64,000 bases of DNA from NCBI RefSeq assembly GCF_900184225.1, contig NZ_FXWZ01000003.1, positions 310,001-374,000 of the forward strand, in the 5' to 3' direction. Both the position numbers and the translations under genes were made by a program. Numbering within the stretch: position 1 is the stretch's first letter; every line of letters starts with the position of its first letter. Positions 1-9,063 of the stretch are shown piece after piece. The DNA comes from Brevibacterium ihuae. GTDB lineage: Bacteria > Actinomycetota > Actinomycetes > Actinomycetales > Brevibacteriaceae. The notes beneath the pieces were generated by a model. The model had not been told where the DNA came from and searched no databases. It was given only the letters and a program-made list of their open reading frames with translations.

Positions 1-206
1 CGAACCGCGACCGGTGGGTGTCTACAGCCTCTTCCGTGAGCGTGGGACGCTGTGCAATCAGCACGTGGGCTTCCTTTCGGCGAGCATCCGCTATATGACG
101 CTCGCAATGCACTTGAGAGTATTGCTACTCGTGACGCTTGCGGTGGGTGGGGTCCGGCGCGCCGGGACCGCGGACGCGGGTCCGCGGTGCCGACGGCCGA
201 TCCGGG
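1..206. other. Intergenic region downstream of rpsK
   Basis: No convincing gene is visible. On the minus strand this is the spacer after rpsK, where rpoA and rplQ are expected to follow beyond the window edge. The only clear structure is a short hairpin at 167-188 (ACCGCGGAC pairing with GTCCGCGGT), just past the rpsK stop. It could be an attenuator or a processing site. Confidence 0.5.
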
Positions 207-614
207 TCAGCCGCGCCGGCGCTTGGGCGGGCGGCAGCCGTTGTGCGGCGTCGGGGTGACGTCCTGGATGGTGCCGAGCTCGAGGCCGGCGGCCTGGAGC
301 GAGCGGATCGCGGTCTCGCGTCCGGAGCCCGGGCCCTTGACGAAGACGTCGACCTTCTTGAGGCCGTGCTCCTGGGCGCGGCGGGCAGCGGATTCCGCGG
401 CCATCTGCGCTGCGTACGGGGTGGACTTGCGGGAGCCCTTGAAGCCGACCTCACCGGAGGAAGCCCATGAGATCACGGCGCCGGTCGGGTCGGTGATCGA
501 CACGATGGTGTTGTTGAAGGTCGACTTGATGTGGGCCTGACCGTTGACGATGTTCTTCTTGGCCTTGCGGCGGGTGTTCCGAGCAGCGGAGGCTGCGCGA
601 GTCTTGGGAGGCAT
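207..614 (-). CDS. rpsK: 30S ribosomal protein S11
   Basis: Component of the 30S platform that contacts 16S rRNA near the E site. The 135-residue product has the usual lysine/arginine-rich N-terminus and ends with the hallmark S11 tail [16 protein letters not shown] start with TAA-free spacing of about 34 bp after rpsM, so it is almost certainly cotranscribed as the last visible gene of the infA-rpmJ-rpsM-rpsK cluster. It stops with TGA. Identification rests on clear family sequence across the whole length. Confidence 0.98.
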   Translation of the reverse strand: MPPKTRAASAARNTRRKAKKNIVNGQAHIKSTFNNTIVSITDPTGAVISWASSGEVGFKGSRKSTPYAAQMAAESAARRAQEHGLKKVDVFVKGPGSGRETAIRSLQAAGLELGTIQDVTPTPHNGCRPPKRRRG

Positions 615-648
615 AAGTGTGAAACTCCTGTTCGAAGGCTAGAGTGCG

Positions 649-1017
649 TTACTTCTTCTTACCGGCCACCGTGCGCTTGGGCCCCTTGCGGGTGCGCGCA
701 TTGGTCTTCGTGCGCTGACCGCGGACGGGGAGACCCCGGCGGTGGCGCAGGCCTTCGTAGCTGCCGATCTCGACCTTGCGGCGGATGTCGGCGGCGACCT
801 CGCGACGGAGATCGCCCTCTACCTTGAACGTGCCCTCGATGTAGTCGCGCAGCTGCACGAGCTCGGCATCGGACAGATCCTTGACCCGGGTGTTCGGATC
901 GATCCCGGTCTCGGTCAGGGTCTGGCTCGCACGAGTGCGGCCCACACCGAAAATGTATGTCAGGGCGACTTCCACGCGCTTCTCACGCGGGAGGTCGACT
1001 CCGGCAAGACGTGCCAT
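649..1017 (-). CDS. rpsM: 30S ribosomal protein S13
   Basis: Head protein of the 30S subunit that contacts the P-site tRNA and forms intersubunit bridges with the 50S. The 122-residue product starts [19 protein letters not shown], carries the helix-two-turn-helix GVGRTRA region, and ends in the long basic tail ([21 protein letters not shown] region) that reaches into the P site. Length and sequence are typical of actinobacterial S13. It sits between rpmJ and rpsK in the conserved order. Confidence 0.98.
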   Translation of the reverse strand: MARLAGVDLPREKRVEVALTYIFGVGRTRASQTLTETGIDPNTRVKDLSDAELVQLRDYIEGTFKVEGDLRREVAADIRRKVEIGSYEGLRHRRGLPVRGQRTKTNARTRKGPKRTVAGKKK

Positions 1018-1198
1018 TGTTGATACTCCATGGGTTGTTCGGAGGTGCTTGCTCAGACCTGTCCGGGGATCTCACCGGTCCGCGGCCTCCGAGCCGCGGG
1101 TGTCGTCCTGTCTCCAGGGGGCGAGGCCTGCTTGGGTGTGGTGCTCACTGCGGCCGCGGGTGCGGCACAGCTGTGTCGATCTGCTCGGAGCGAGCGAA

Positions 1199-1312
1199 TC
1201 AGCCCTGGCGCTGCTTGTGGCGCGGGTTGTCGCAGATCACCATGACGCGGCTGTTGCGGCGGATGACCTTGCACTTCTCACAGATCTTCTTGACGCTGGG
1301 CTTGACCTTCAT
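1199..1312 (-). CDS. rpmJ: 50S ribosomal protein L36
   Basis: A 37-residue zinc-ribbon ribosomal protein, found by reading the short gap between infA and rpsM. It starts [14 protein letters not shown] and has metal ligands at Cys11, Cys14, Cys27 and His32, which is the zinc-binding form. It ends KQRQG followed by TGA. Position between infA and rpsM is the normal one. The length matches the family exactly, so start and stop are secure. Confidence 0.96.
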   Translation of the reverse strand: MKVKPSVKKICEKCKVIRRNSRVMVICDNPRHKQRQG

Positions 1313-1392
1313 CGTTCATCCTTCTTCTCACCGCGAAGACCCCGGGTCGGGACCCGGGGGCTGGGAGCGGCGAAAACTGTCGAAAAGACCGT

Positions 1393-1614
1393 TTACTTGT
1401 ACCGGTAGACGATACGACCGCGGGTGAGGTCGTAGGGAGACAGCTCCACCACGACCCGATCCTCGGGGAGGATGCGGATGTAGTGCTGGCGCATCTTTCC
1501 GGAGATGTGCGCGAGCACCTTGTGCCCGTTGGTCAGCTCGACGCGGAACATGGCGTTCGGCAGAGCCTCCACAACGGAGCCCTCGATCTCAATGACCCCT
1601 TCTTTTTTGGCCAT
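1393..1614 (-). CDS. infA: Translation initiation factor IF-1
   Basis: Single S1/OB-fold domain protein that blocks the 30S A site during initiation. The true start is the ATG giving [12 protein letters not shown], producing the standard 73-residue product. The frame remains open upstream, but no IF-1 has an extension there. It ends GRIVYRYK and TAA. It heads the infA-rpmJ-rpsM-rpsK unit and is divergent from the calpain-like gene across a 241-bp spacer that must hold its promoter. Confidence 0.97.
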   Translation of the reverse strand: MAKKEGVIEIEGSVVEALPNAMFRVELTNGHKVLAHISGKMRQHYIRILPEDRVVVELSPYDLTRGRIVYRYK

Positions 1615-1808
1615 ATCGTTCGTCAACCTCATCTTCCCGTGGCCGCAAAGGGCCACGCATCGTTCGTATCTCGGATCCTCTTCGGTCTCCCGGGCGGGAT
1701 CCGATTCGACCGGGATCTGCAGGGCGGGTGCGATGCCGCGCATGGCGTCCTGGGACCGCAGCGCACGGAACGTGCGCTAGGATCGGGGCGACACGGCGGA
1801 ATCATTCC

Positions 1809-1837
1809 TTGCCGATAACAGACCAATCAACTACTGT
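1809..1837 (+). promoter_or_regulatory. Putative promoter of the calpain-like gene
   Basis: A TTGCCG box and a TACTGT box are separated by exactly 17 bp, ending 18 bp before the ATG at 1856. This fits a vegetative-sigma promoter with a very short or absent leader. On the opposite strand TTGATT and AATGAT with 18-bp spacing overlap the same segment and could drive infA. Both are pattern-based guesses. Confidence 0.35.
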
Positions 1838-1855
1838 ACCCGAACCGGGTGGTGC

Positions 1856-2870
1856 ATGCCAAGCGGAACCGACATCTCCCCGCAGGCGCTCCGGACGCTG
1901 CTCGCCGTCGAGCCGCTCCCCCGCGCCGACCTCGGCGCCCTGTCCGCCGCACTCCGCCCGTCCCCGGCCCGCGCCCCGTCGCTCCTCGCCCGCCTGCGCC
2001 GCCGGCTCGGTCTCGGCCTCGACCGGGGTCCCCGGCTCCTCGATGCGATCGGTCCCGCCCTCACCGCCGCCGAGGTCCGCCGCGCCGCGGACACCGTGCC
2101 GGCGCTCGAACCCGTCCCGCGCGGCCCCGCCCGCTGGGTCCGGGTTCCGTCGTCCGCCCGCCGCTGCCGACCGGCGCCCCTGCCTGTTCGCACCGCCGAA
2201 CAGGCCACCCCGCCCGGCTCCGGGGAGGCACCCGCGGATCGCACTCCCCTGCCGATCCGCCAGGGGCGGCTGGGCGACTGCTGGTTCATCGCCGCCCTCG
2301 CCGCCTGCGAGCACTCGCGTCCCGGGTTCGTCGAGGGACTCGTCCGCGATCTGCCCAACGGCCTCGTGAGCGTGCACTTCCCGGGCCTCGCGCCCCGCCC
2401 CGTCACCCTCACCCGCCGGGTGCCGGTCGCCCATCGCGCCGGAGATCTCCGACTGCGGCCCACCGCCGCCTCGCTCGTCGAGAAGGCGCTCGCGGTGACG
2501 TACGGCCGCGGCAGCTACCGCCGCACCCAGCACTGGTTCGCCGGCACGGCCCTCCGCCTCCTCACCGACCGGTGGTGCCCGCCCCGTCGTCGCCTCGACC
2601 CTCGTCCGACCGGGCGGCCCCTTCCTCGTGCCCCGCGAGGACGACCCGGAGCGCGCCGTCGCCGTCATGGACCGCCACGTGTACGTCGTCCATGGCGTCG
2701 CCCGCACCACCGAGGACGGGGCTCCCGATCCGTCTGCGGAGCTCCGCGTCCACCTCCGGAACCCGGTGGGCGGCCGGGAGACCGAGCCGCGGCGCACCGA
2801 CCTCTTCCTCTCCGCCGAGCAGCTCCGCCGCGCCTGCATCAGCGTCAACGTCGGCCCCCGCCTGCGCTGA
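1856..2870 (+). pseudogene. Calpain-family (C2) cysteine protease, frameshifted
   Basis: The first part (from ATG 1856) contains a calpain active-site signature, QGRLGDCWFIAALA, with the oxyanion Gln and the nucleophilic Cys at about residue 142. Around 2570 the family similarity moves to the +1 frame. There the sequence continues GGARPVVASTLVRPGG, then RHVYVVHGV (probable catalytic His) and LRNPVGG (probable catalytic Asn, usually LRNPWG), to TGA at 2868-2870. The nucleophile and the His/Asn pair therefore lie in different frames. Restoring one frame at GACCGG (about 2567-2572) would give about 337 residues. No signal peptide or membrane span is seen in it. The gene is either inactivated, read by +1 frameshifting, or affected by a single-base sequence error. 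Calpain-like proteases are uncommon and poorly characterised in bacteria. Confidence 0.75.
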
Positions 2871-3078
2871 GACGCCGCCGGTGCCGCGGGAGCGCGGGCG
2901 CGGTGAGCACGGTGCGCACGCCGCCCGACCGCGCCACCCACAGCTGCCACCGCCCGCGGCTGTCGCGGCGCGCACCGGCCTGCGGGCGGATCGGATGTCC
3001 ACCGCGGTCGGGTCTCGCGTTCGGCCTCCCCTCCGTCGCCGCTCGGGTCCGGCCCGTGCCCCGGGATACCGTGGATGC

Positions 3079-4269
3079 ATGACGCTTCCCGAGTACACCC
3101 CGGACCAGCTCCGTGAGCGCGGAGCCCTCAAGTGGACCGCCGTCCCCGACACCCTCGGCGCCTTCATCGCCGAAGCCGATTTCGGCACCGCGCCGGCCGT
3201 GCACCGCGCGCTCGCCGACCTGAGCGAGCGCGAGCTCTTCACCTATACGCCGCCGTGGATGCTCCGCGAGCTCCGTGAGGCGACCGCGGAGTTCTGCTCC
3301 CGTCACCACGGCTGGGAGATCCCGCCGGCGCGGATCGCTGCGGTCCCCGACGTCATCACCGCCTACGCCGCGATGATCGACCTCTACACCGAACCGGGCA
3401 CCCCCGTCGTCCTCATGACGCCGGCGTACATGCCGTTCTTCCGCGTCCCGCCGCTGCGCGGCCGGGAGATCCGGGAGGTCGCGCTGCTCCGCACCGCCGA
3501 CGGCTGGGAGATCGACGAGCCCGCCCTGGAAGCTGCGCTCTCCGGCGGAGCGCTGCTCGTGCTGTGCAATCCTCACAACCCCGTGGGCAAGGTCTACTCG
3601 CGCACCGAGCTCGAGACGGTGAGCCGGATCGCGGAGCGGACCGGGAGCCGGGTGTTCGCCGACGAGATCCACGCCCCGCTCGTGTTCCCCGGGTCCGCGC
3701 ACGTGCCCTACGCCTCCGTCTCCCCCGCGGCGGCCGCGCACGCGATCACCGCGGTGTCCGCCTCGAAGGCCTTCAACATCCCCGGCCTCAAGTGCGCCCA
3801 GATGATCTTCTCGAACCCCGCGGACCGCCGGAGGTTCGCCGAGCTCGGCGAGTTCGTCGCCCACTCGACCGCGAACCCCGGGATCGCGGCGACCATCGCC
3901 GCGTACCGCGAGGGCGATTCCTGGCTCGCCGAGCTCGTGGACTACCTCGACGGCAACCGTCGTGCTCTCGCCGGGCTGCTCGCCGAGCACCTGCCCGCCG
4001 CGCAGCATCTGCCCGCGGAGGGCGGATATATCGCCTGGGTGGATCTGCGGGCCTACGACCTCGGCGACGATCCCGCCGGGTTCCTCCGCGAGCACGCCGG
4101 CGTCGCGCTCACCGACGGCCGCGAATGCGGCACGGCGGGGGCCGGGCACGTCCGGATCAACACCGCGACCCCGCGTGCGATCCTCGTCGAGATCGTCGAA
4201 CGGACCGCCGAGGCGATCACCGGGCGGGCGGGTGCTGCCCGGCCGGCTCCCGCGGCTCCCACTCGATGA
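3079..4269 (+). CDS. MalY/PatB-type PLP-dependent C-S lyase (aminotransferase class I/II fold)
   Basis: A 396-residue fold-type I PLP enzyme. Visible motifs are the NPHNPVGKVY loop, DEIHAPLVF (Asp and partner residues for the pyridine ring), the Schiff-base lysine in SASKAFNIPGLK and the C-terminal substrate-carboxylate Arg in GHVRINTATP. The DEIHAPL plus SASKAFN combination is characteristic of the MalY/PatB group, cystathionine beta-lyase-like enzymes that cleave cysteine conjugates. Substrate is inferred from the family only. ATG start at 3079. The last 53 bp overlap the 3' end of the convergent PaaX-like gene. Some family members also bind transcription regulators, which cannot be judged here. 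Confidence 0.88.
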   Translation: MTLPEYTPDQLRERGALKWTAVPDTLGAFIAEADFGTAPAVHRALADLSERELFTYTPPWMLRELREATAEFCSRHHGWEIPPARIAAVPDVITAYAAMIDLYTEPGTPVVLMTPAYMPFFRVPPLRGREIREVALLRTADGWEIDEPALEAALSGGALLVLCNPHNPVGKVYSRTELETVSRIAERTGSRVFADEIHAPLVFPGSAHVPYASVSPAAAAHAITAVSASKAFNIPGLKCAQMIFSNPADRRRFAELGEFVAHSTANPGIAATIAAYREGDSWLAELVDYLDGNRRALAGLLAEHLPAAQHLPAEGGYIAWVDLRAYDLGDDPAGFLREHAGVALTDGRECGTAGAGHVRINTATPRAILVEIVERTAEAITGRAGAARPAPAAPTR

Positions 4270-5080
4270 GCTCGGCGCTCGGCATCTCCCTCACCCGGGC
4301 GAGGACCTCGGGGGCGAGCACGCTCCAGCAGTAGCTGTTGAGCATGCCCATGCACGTCCCGAGGCGGGCGTGGACGTCGAGGTCGGGCGCGAGCTCCGGG
4401 GGCAGCACCGGGGCGCTCATGAGCTGGCCGGAGACGGCGTAGTAGAGGTCGAAGTAGCGTGGGAACGGGAGACCGCCGGGATCGTCGAGCGCCGCCGCGA
4501 CCCGGGCCTCGGATTCGTCGATGGTGCGCCTCAGGGCCGCGATCTCGAACGCCCGGTCGGCCCACCGGCGCGCCTGCTCCGGGCTCTCCGGGGTGAGGGT
4601 GCAGAAGTCGAGCCACGCCCGCCCCTCCGCACCGATGTCGGCGGAGATCTCCGCGCGGAGCGCCTCGGCCGCTTCGGTGATCGCGATGAGGACGCCGGGG
4701 CGCAGCTGGCGGTACCCGGAGAACCGGGCGTTGTAGAGGACGCGGTCCCGCACCGAGCGCCGCGACTCCGGGATCGAGAGGATGACGGCGGGAAACAAGC
4801 CGTCGAACTCCGGTGCCCCGGCCTGCCCCGCAAGGCGGGTGAAGCTCGGCCGGAGAGCGGGTGCAAGCCGGTAGACGGCGATCCTGCCGGCCTAGGAGCG
4901 CTCGAGCATCCCGAGCTGCACGAGCCGTGTGATCTGATTCCGAGCAGCCGACTCGGTGTAGCCGTGGAGCTCGAGGACCGCGGTGACGACGGGACCGGGC
5001 ACGGCCTCGGCGCCGAGCGATCCGAACACCGACACGACGTCGAAGCCCCCGCGGGTGATGCGGTAGCGCGGTCGATCCAT
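4217..5080 (-). pseudogene. PaaX-family transcriptional regulator with internal amber codon
   Basis: Starts at ATG 5078-5080 behind a strong GGAGGT ribosome-binding site. Residues 1-62 form a winged helix like the PaaX N-terminus (VVTAVLELHGYTESAARNQI, then LGMLERS). Codon 63 is TAG (4892-4894). The same frame continues as AGRIAVYRLAPALRPSF, which matches the R-x-GR-x-x-YRL linker of PaaX. It then runs into the PaaX core (LFPAVILSIPESRRSVRDRV) and C-terminal domain (LGTCMGMLNSYCWSVLAPEV). Total length with the TAG is 287 codons, the normal family size. PaaX proteins repress catabolic genes and are released by aryl-CoA or similar ligands, but no catabolic cluster is adjacent. Either a nonsense pseudogene or a suppressed stop. 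Confidence 0.82.
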
Positions 5081-5176
5081 CACAGTTGACCTCCGTTTCG
5101 GGACGAAATGGAGCACCGGTGTGCGCGATCCTACCGTGAGGAGTGCCACATCCCGCTCCCCCACCCAGGAGGAATC

Positions 5177-5485
5177 ATGAACCCCCTCGAACTCACCCGC
5201 CGGTCCTACATCCTCGTCTCCGCGGTGTCGGCCGCGCTCATGGCCGCCGCGATCTGTGCCGTCGTCGGATTCATCGCGTTCACCCTCGTCGGCGTCGACA
5301 TCGGCACCACCGCCGTCTGGCTCGCGGTCCTCGTGCTCGTGTGCGGGTCCGGGACGTACATCGGCACGGCCATCGGGACGAGCGCCGCCGCCCGTCGCAC
5401 CGCCCCCGGGGACGCCTCGGCCGGGGTCACCGCACCGGCGACCGGCCGGGCACCGGCTCCGGCGCGGACCGGAGCCCCCGCCTGA
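5177..5485 (+). CDS. Small two-span membrane protein
   Basis: Unrecognised 102-residue protein with an excellent AGGAGG ribosome-binding site 7 bp before ATG 5177. Two hydrophobic helices are clear: about residues 10-40 (ILVSAVSAALMAAAICAVVG and following) and about 44-68 (AVWLAVLVLVCGSGTYIGTA). A 30-residue Ala/Pro/Gly-rich tail follows. It is divergent from the PaaX-like gene, with about 96 bp between starts, so it is a possible target of that regulator. It is followed by a strong hairpin terminator. Confidence 0.75.
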   Translation: MNPLELTRRSYILVSAVSAALMAAAICAVVGFIAFTLVGVDIGTTAVWLAVLVLVCGSGTYIGTAIGTSAAARRTAPGDASAGVTAPATGRAPAPARTGAPA

Positions 5486-5509
5486 CCGTCGCACACCCCA
5501 CCGGATGCC

Positions 5510-5545
5510 GGACGGCCGGAGCGCACTGTCGCACTCCGGCCGTCC
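5510..5545. terminator. Bidirectional hairpin terminator
   Basis: A perfect 12-bp stem (GGACGGCCGGAG with CTCCGGCCGTCC) and a 12-nt loop lie between two convergent genes, the small membrane protein and map. No long T-run is present, as is usual in high-GC actinobacteria. Confidence 0.7.
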
Positions 5546-5578
5546 GGTTCTCGTGGATGCGGTCGCTCCGCCCGGGGC

Positions 5579-6409
5579 TCAGTCCTCGAGCGGAACCGGG
5601 ACGACGCCGTAGGGCCGCAGCCGTGCCGCGCCCCCGTCCTCGGCGGTGAGCACCCAGATGCCGGCGGCGTGCCTGGCCACCGTGTGCTCCCAGTGCGCGG
5701 CCCGCTTCCCGTCGACGGTGACCACGGTCCACTCGTCGTCGAGGGTGCGGGAGGCGATGTCGCCGGCGACGAGCATCGGCTCGATCGCGAGGCACATCCC
5801 CGGCCGGACCTTCGGCCCCATGTTGCGCGCCCGGTAGTTGAGCACCTCGGGCTCCATGTGCATCTGCGTCCCGATGCCGTGCCCCGTGTAGTCCTCGAGG
5901 AGGCCGAGATCCGGGGCCTCGCGCTCCGCGAAGTCCTCGATCGCCGCGCCGATCTCCCCCACCCGCTTGGCGGTGGCGAAGGCCGCGATGCCGGCCCACA
6001 TCGATTCCTCGGTGACCTCGGAGAGCCTCCGGTCGGCGGCGCTCGCGGCGTCCCAGCCTCCCACGCACAGCGTGAAGGCGGAGTCGCCGTGGTACCCGTC
6101 GACGATCGCGCCGCAGTCGATCGAGACGAGGTCGCCGGTCTCGAGGACGCGCGGTCCGGGGATCCCGTGGACGATCTCGTCGTTGATGGAGATGCACGCG
6201 GTGGCCGGGAAGCCGTGGTAGCCCTTGAAGTTCGAGCGCGCCCCGGCGTCGGCGATGACGGCGGCGGCCGCGGCGTCGACCTCTGCGGTGGTCGCACCGG
6301 GGACGCACGCCGCGCGGGCGGCCTCGAGGGCCGCCCGCGTGACGAGACCGGCGCGGCGCATCGTGCGGATCTGCGCCTCGGTCTTGAGCTCCGTCCTGGA
6401 ACCGAACAC
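5579..6409 (-). CDS. map: Type I methionine aminopeptidase
   Basis: Removes initiator methionine from nascent proteins using a dinuclear metal site. The 276-residue product has the pita-bread fold motifs: metal Asp in SIDCGAIVDGYHGDSAFT, His in DYTGHGIGTQMH, Glu in CLAIEPMLVAGD and Glu in HWEHTVARH. The start codon is GTG at 6409, directly abutting the adk stop (TGAGTG), so translation is probably coupled to adk. secY-adk-map is the standard actinobacterial order. Confidence 0.96.
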   Translation of the reverse strand: MFGSRTELKTEAQIRTMRRAGLVTRAALEAARAACVPGATTAEVDAAAAAVIADAGARSNFKGYHGFPATACISINDEIVHGIPGPRVLETGDLVSIDCGAIVDGYHGDSAFTLCVGGWDAASAADRRLSEVTEESMWAGIAAFATAKRVGEIGAAIEDFAEREAPDLGLLEDYTGHGIGTQMHMEPEVLNYRARNMGPKVRPGMCLAIEPMLVAGDIASRTLDDEWTVVTVDGKRAAHWEHTVARHAAGIWVLTAEDGGAARLRPYGVVPVPLED

Positions 6410-6979
6410 TCAGCGACCGATCTGCGCGAGGATGCGCGCCGTGATGTCCTCGATCTCCCCGAGGCCGTCGACCTGCCGGAGCAGGCCGCGCTCGGCGTAG
6501 ATGTCGGTAAGCGGCTGGGTCTGCTCGGCGTAGACGTCGAGGCGGTGGCGGATGACGTCCTCGGTGTCGTCCGCGCGGCCCTGCAGCTGGGCGCGGGCGA
6601 GCAGCCGCTCGACGACCTCGTCGGTGTCGGCGGTGAGCTCGACGACGTGGTCGAGCGACTCTCCGCGCGCGGAGAGCATCGAGTCGAGCTCGGCGACCTG
6701 CGCGGCGGTGCGCGGGTAGCCGTCGAGGAGGAAGCCGGGCCTCGCATCGTGCTGGGCCAGCCGATCGGCGACCATGGAGTTGGTGACCTCGTCGGGGACG
6801 TACTCGCCGGCGTCCATGTACCGCTTGGCCGTCCGACCGAGCTCCGTCTCCCCGGCGACGTTGGCGCGGAAGATGTCACCGGTCGAGATCGCCGGGATGC
6901 CCAGCTCCTCGGACAGGCGCGCTGCCTGGGTGCCCTTGCCCGCACCCGGGGGGCCGATGAGGATGATCCGAACGCTCAT
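6410..6979 (-). CDS. adk: Adenylate kinase
   Basis: Interconverts ATP, ADP and AMP. The 189-residue product has the P-loop GPPGAGKGTQAA, the NMP-binding STGDIFRAN, the DGYPRT motif and a short LID (RLLARAQLQGRADDTEDVI). It therefore lacks the zinc-binding LID insertion of long-type kinases, which is normal for actinobacteria. ATG start. It lies 86 bp after secY and abuts map. Confidence 0.97.
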   Translation of the reverse strand: MSVRIILIGPPGAGKGTQAARLSEELGIPAISTGDIFRANVAGETELGRTAKRYMDAGEYVPDEVTNSMVADRLAQHDARPGFLLDGYPRTAAQVAELDSMLSARGESLDHVVELTADTDEVVERLLARAQLQGRADDTEDVIRHRLDVYAEQTQPLTDIYAERGLLRQVDGLGEIEDITARILAQIGR

Positions 6980-7065
6980 GCGTGTGTTTTCCTTTCAGGA
7001 GGGACCCGCCGGCGTCCGCTCCCGCCGGGTGGCCCCGGGCGGACGACGGGCGCCGCGGGCGGCTG

Positions 7066-8367
7066 TCAGCGCAGCAGGCCTTCGTAGTGACGCTGCTGCA
7101 TCTGCGAATCGATCTGCTTGACGGTCTCGAGGCCCACACCGACGATGATGAGGATCGAGGTGCCGCCGAACGGGAAGTTCTGGTTGGCGTCGATGAGCAC
7201 GAGCGCGATGAGCGGGATCATCGCCACGAACGCGAGGTAGAGCGAACCCGGGAAGGTGATCCGGGTGAGCACGTAGCTCAGGTACTGCTCGGTCGGCCGT
7301 CCGGCGCGGATGCCGGGGATGAATCCGCCGTACTTCTTCATGTTGTCCGCGACCTCTTCGGGGTTGAAGGTGATCGCGACGTAGAAGTAGGTGAAGAAGA
7401 TCGTCAGCAGGAAGTAGACGAGCATGTAGACCGGGTGGTCGCCGGTGGTGAGGTACTCGGTGATCCACTGGACCCACTGCGCTTCGGGATCGCCGAACTG
7501 CGCGACGAGGCTGGGCAGGTACAGCACCGAGGAGGCGAAGATCACCGGGATCACGCCGGCCTGGTTGACCTTGATCGGGATGTAGGTCGAGGTGCCGCCG
7601 AACATCCGGCGGCCGACCATGCGCTTGGCGTACTGCACCGGGATGCGCCGCTGCGACTGCTCGACGAACACGACGAGCGCGACGATCGCGAGGCCGACGG
7701 CCACGACGATGAGGAAGATGTCGATGCCCTGCGAGGTGAGGATCGCGCCGAAAGCGGCCGGGAAGCCGGCGGCCACGGCGGTGAAGATCAGCAGCGACAT
7801 GCCGTTGCCCACGCCGCGCTCGGTGATCTGCTCGCCGAGCCACATGATGAGGCCGGTGCCCGCGGTAAGGGTGATGACGATGATGAGGACGCCCCACCAG
7901 GTGTCGTTGACGATGAGGTCCTGGCATCCCTCGACGTTGCCGAAGAGCGCACCGGTGCGCACCGTGGACACGAGGGTCGTGGCATTGAGGATGCCGAGGC
8001 CGATGGTCATGTAGCGCGTGTACTGGGTGAGCTTCGCCTGACCGGAGGCGCCCTCCTTGTGGAGCGCCTCGAAGCGCGGGATGACGACGCGCAGGAGCTG
8101 GGTGATGATGCTCGCGGTGATGTACGGCATGATGCCCAGCGCGAAGATCGAGAGCTGGAGCAGGGCCCCGCCGCTGAACAGGTTGATGAGGCCGAAGGCC
8201 CCCTGGCTGAGCTGCGGGTTCGCGACGCACTGCTGGACCTGGGCGTAGTCGATGCCGGGGGCGGGGATGTACGAGCCGAGCCGGTAGAGCACGACAACGC
8301 CGAGAGTGAAGAGGAGTTTGTTCCTCAGATCGGGCGTTCTGAAAGCCCGCCCAATTGCGCCGAGCAA
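7066..8367 (-). CDS. secY: Protein translocase subunit SecY
   Basis: Channel-forming subunit of the SecYEG translocon in the cytoplasmic membrane. The 433-residue protein has about ten hydrophobic spans, including the plug-region sequence after TM1 and the cytoplasmic loop GMSLLIFTAVAAGFPAAFGA. The C-terminal part NPEEVADNMKKYGGFIPGIR is strongly conserved in SecY. The start is TTG at 8367, preceded by AGGAGG four bases upstream, and no nearby ATG fits better. A terminator separates it from rplO, so secY-adk-map probably has its own promoter in the 241-bp gap. Confidence 0.97.
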   Translation of the reverse strand: MLGAIGRAFRTPDLRNKLLFTLGVVVLYRLGSYIPAPGIDYAQVQQCVANPQLSQGAFGLINLFSGGALLQLSIFALGIMPYITASIITQLLRVVIPRFEALHKEGASGQAKLTQYTRYMTIGLGILNATTLVSTVRTGALFGNVEGCQDLIVNDTWWGVLIIVITLTAGTGLIMWLGEQITERGVGNGMSLLIFTAVAAGFPAAFGAILTSQGIDIFLIVVAVGLAIVALVVFVEQSQRRIPVQYAKRMVGRRMFGGTSTYIPIKVNQAGVIPVIFASSVLYLPSLVAQFGDPEAQWVQWITEYLTTGDHPVYMLVYFLLTIFFTYFYVAITFNPEEVADNMKKYGGFIPGIRAGRPTEQYLSYVLTRITFPGSLYLAFVAMIPLIALVLIDANQNFPFGGTSILIIVGVGLETVKQIDSQMQQRHYEGLLR

Positions 8368-8609
8368 GCGTCCTCCTGGGGGTGTCCACCGGGCCGGACG
8401 GCCGCGCTCGCGCGCCGGCGCCGTCGATCCTCGGATGATGAGTCGTTGAGAGTACCTGTTGAACTGTAGCAGGGTGGTTCCGCGCGCCCGAAACCGGAGA
8501 ACCGGCCCCTGCCGGGCCGATCGCCGCCGGCCCCGGGTGCGGACGCGACGGGAGGGAGGCCGCCCGCAGGCGACCTCCCTCCGCTATCGACCGGGGTGAG
8601 GAATCATCC
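8368..8609. other. Spacer between rplO and secY
   Basis: No gene is visible. It holds the rplO terminator (8551-8582). On the minus strand there is a TACAGT box near 8466-8471, about 100 bp before the secY start, which might be a -10 element, but no good -35 box accompanies it. An independent secY promoter is plausible only by context. Confidence 0.4.
8551..8582 (-). terminator. Terminator of the S10-spc operon
   Basis: Fourteen-base arms (GGAGGGAGGCCGCC and GGCGACCTCCCTCC, one mismatch that becomes a wobble) close a 4-nt loop. It lies 28 bp past the rplO stop and would end the transcript that starts before rpsJ. Confidence 0.75.
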
Positions 8610-9062
8610 TCAGGCGGTCGTCGTCTTTCCGCCGGCCGCCTCGATCTTCTCGACGGCGGACGCCGAGAACTTGTCGGCGGTGATGTCGAGCTTGACGGAG
8701 ATCTCTCCGGTGCCCAGCACCTTGACCGGCTGCTTGGCGCGCACGGCGCCCTTGGCGACGAGCTCCTCGACGCCCACGGTGCCGCCCTCGGGGAACAGCG
8801 CCGACAGCTTGTCGAGGTTGATGACCTGGAAGGTCACCTTGTTCGGGTTCTTGAACCCGCGCAGCTTGGGGAGCCGCATGTGCAGCGGGGTCTGCCCGCC
8901 CTCGAAGCCGTGGGGCACCTGGTACCTGGCCTTCGTTCCCTTGGTACCGCGACCAGCGGTCTTGCCCTTCGACGCCTCACCGCGACCCACGCGGGTCTTG
9001 GCGGTCTTGGCACCGGGAGCAGGACGCAGGTGGTGCAGCTTCAGCACGTTCTCTTCTGCCAT
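8610..9062 (-). CDS. rplO: 50S ribosomal protein L15
   Basis: Late-assembly 50S protein. The 150-residue product has the glycine/arginine-rich N-terminal extension ([20 protein letters not shown]) that threads through 23S rRNA, followed by the globular domain. ATG start two bases after the rpmD stop region, TGA stop. It is the last gene of the merged S10-spc operon in this genome. Confidence 0.98.
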   Translation of the reverse strand: MAEENVLKLHHLRPAPGAKTAKTRVGRGEASKGKTAGRGTKGTKARYQVPHGFEGGQTPLHMRLPKLRGFKNPNKVTFQVINLDKLSALFPEGGTVGVEELVAKGAVRAKQPVKVLGTGEISVKLDITADKFSASAVEKIEAAGGKTTTA

Positions 9063-9063
9063 C

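Noticed and set aside
1849-4269. Single 806-residue protein joining the calpain region to the MalY-like enzyme
   Set aside because: The first 410 residues are an Arg/Pro-rich shadow of the calpain frame. The MalY family has its own start at ATG 3079.
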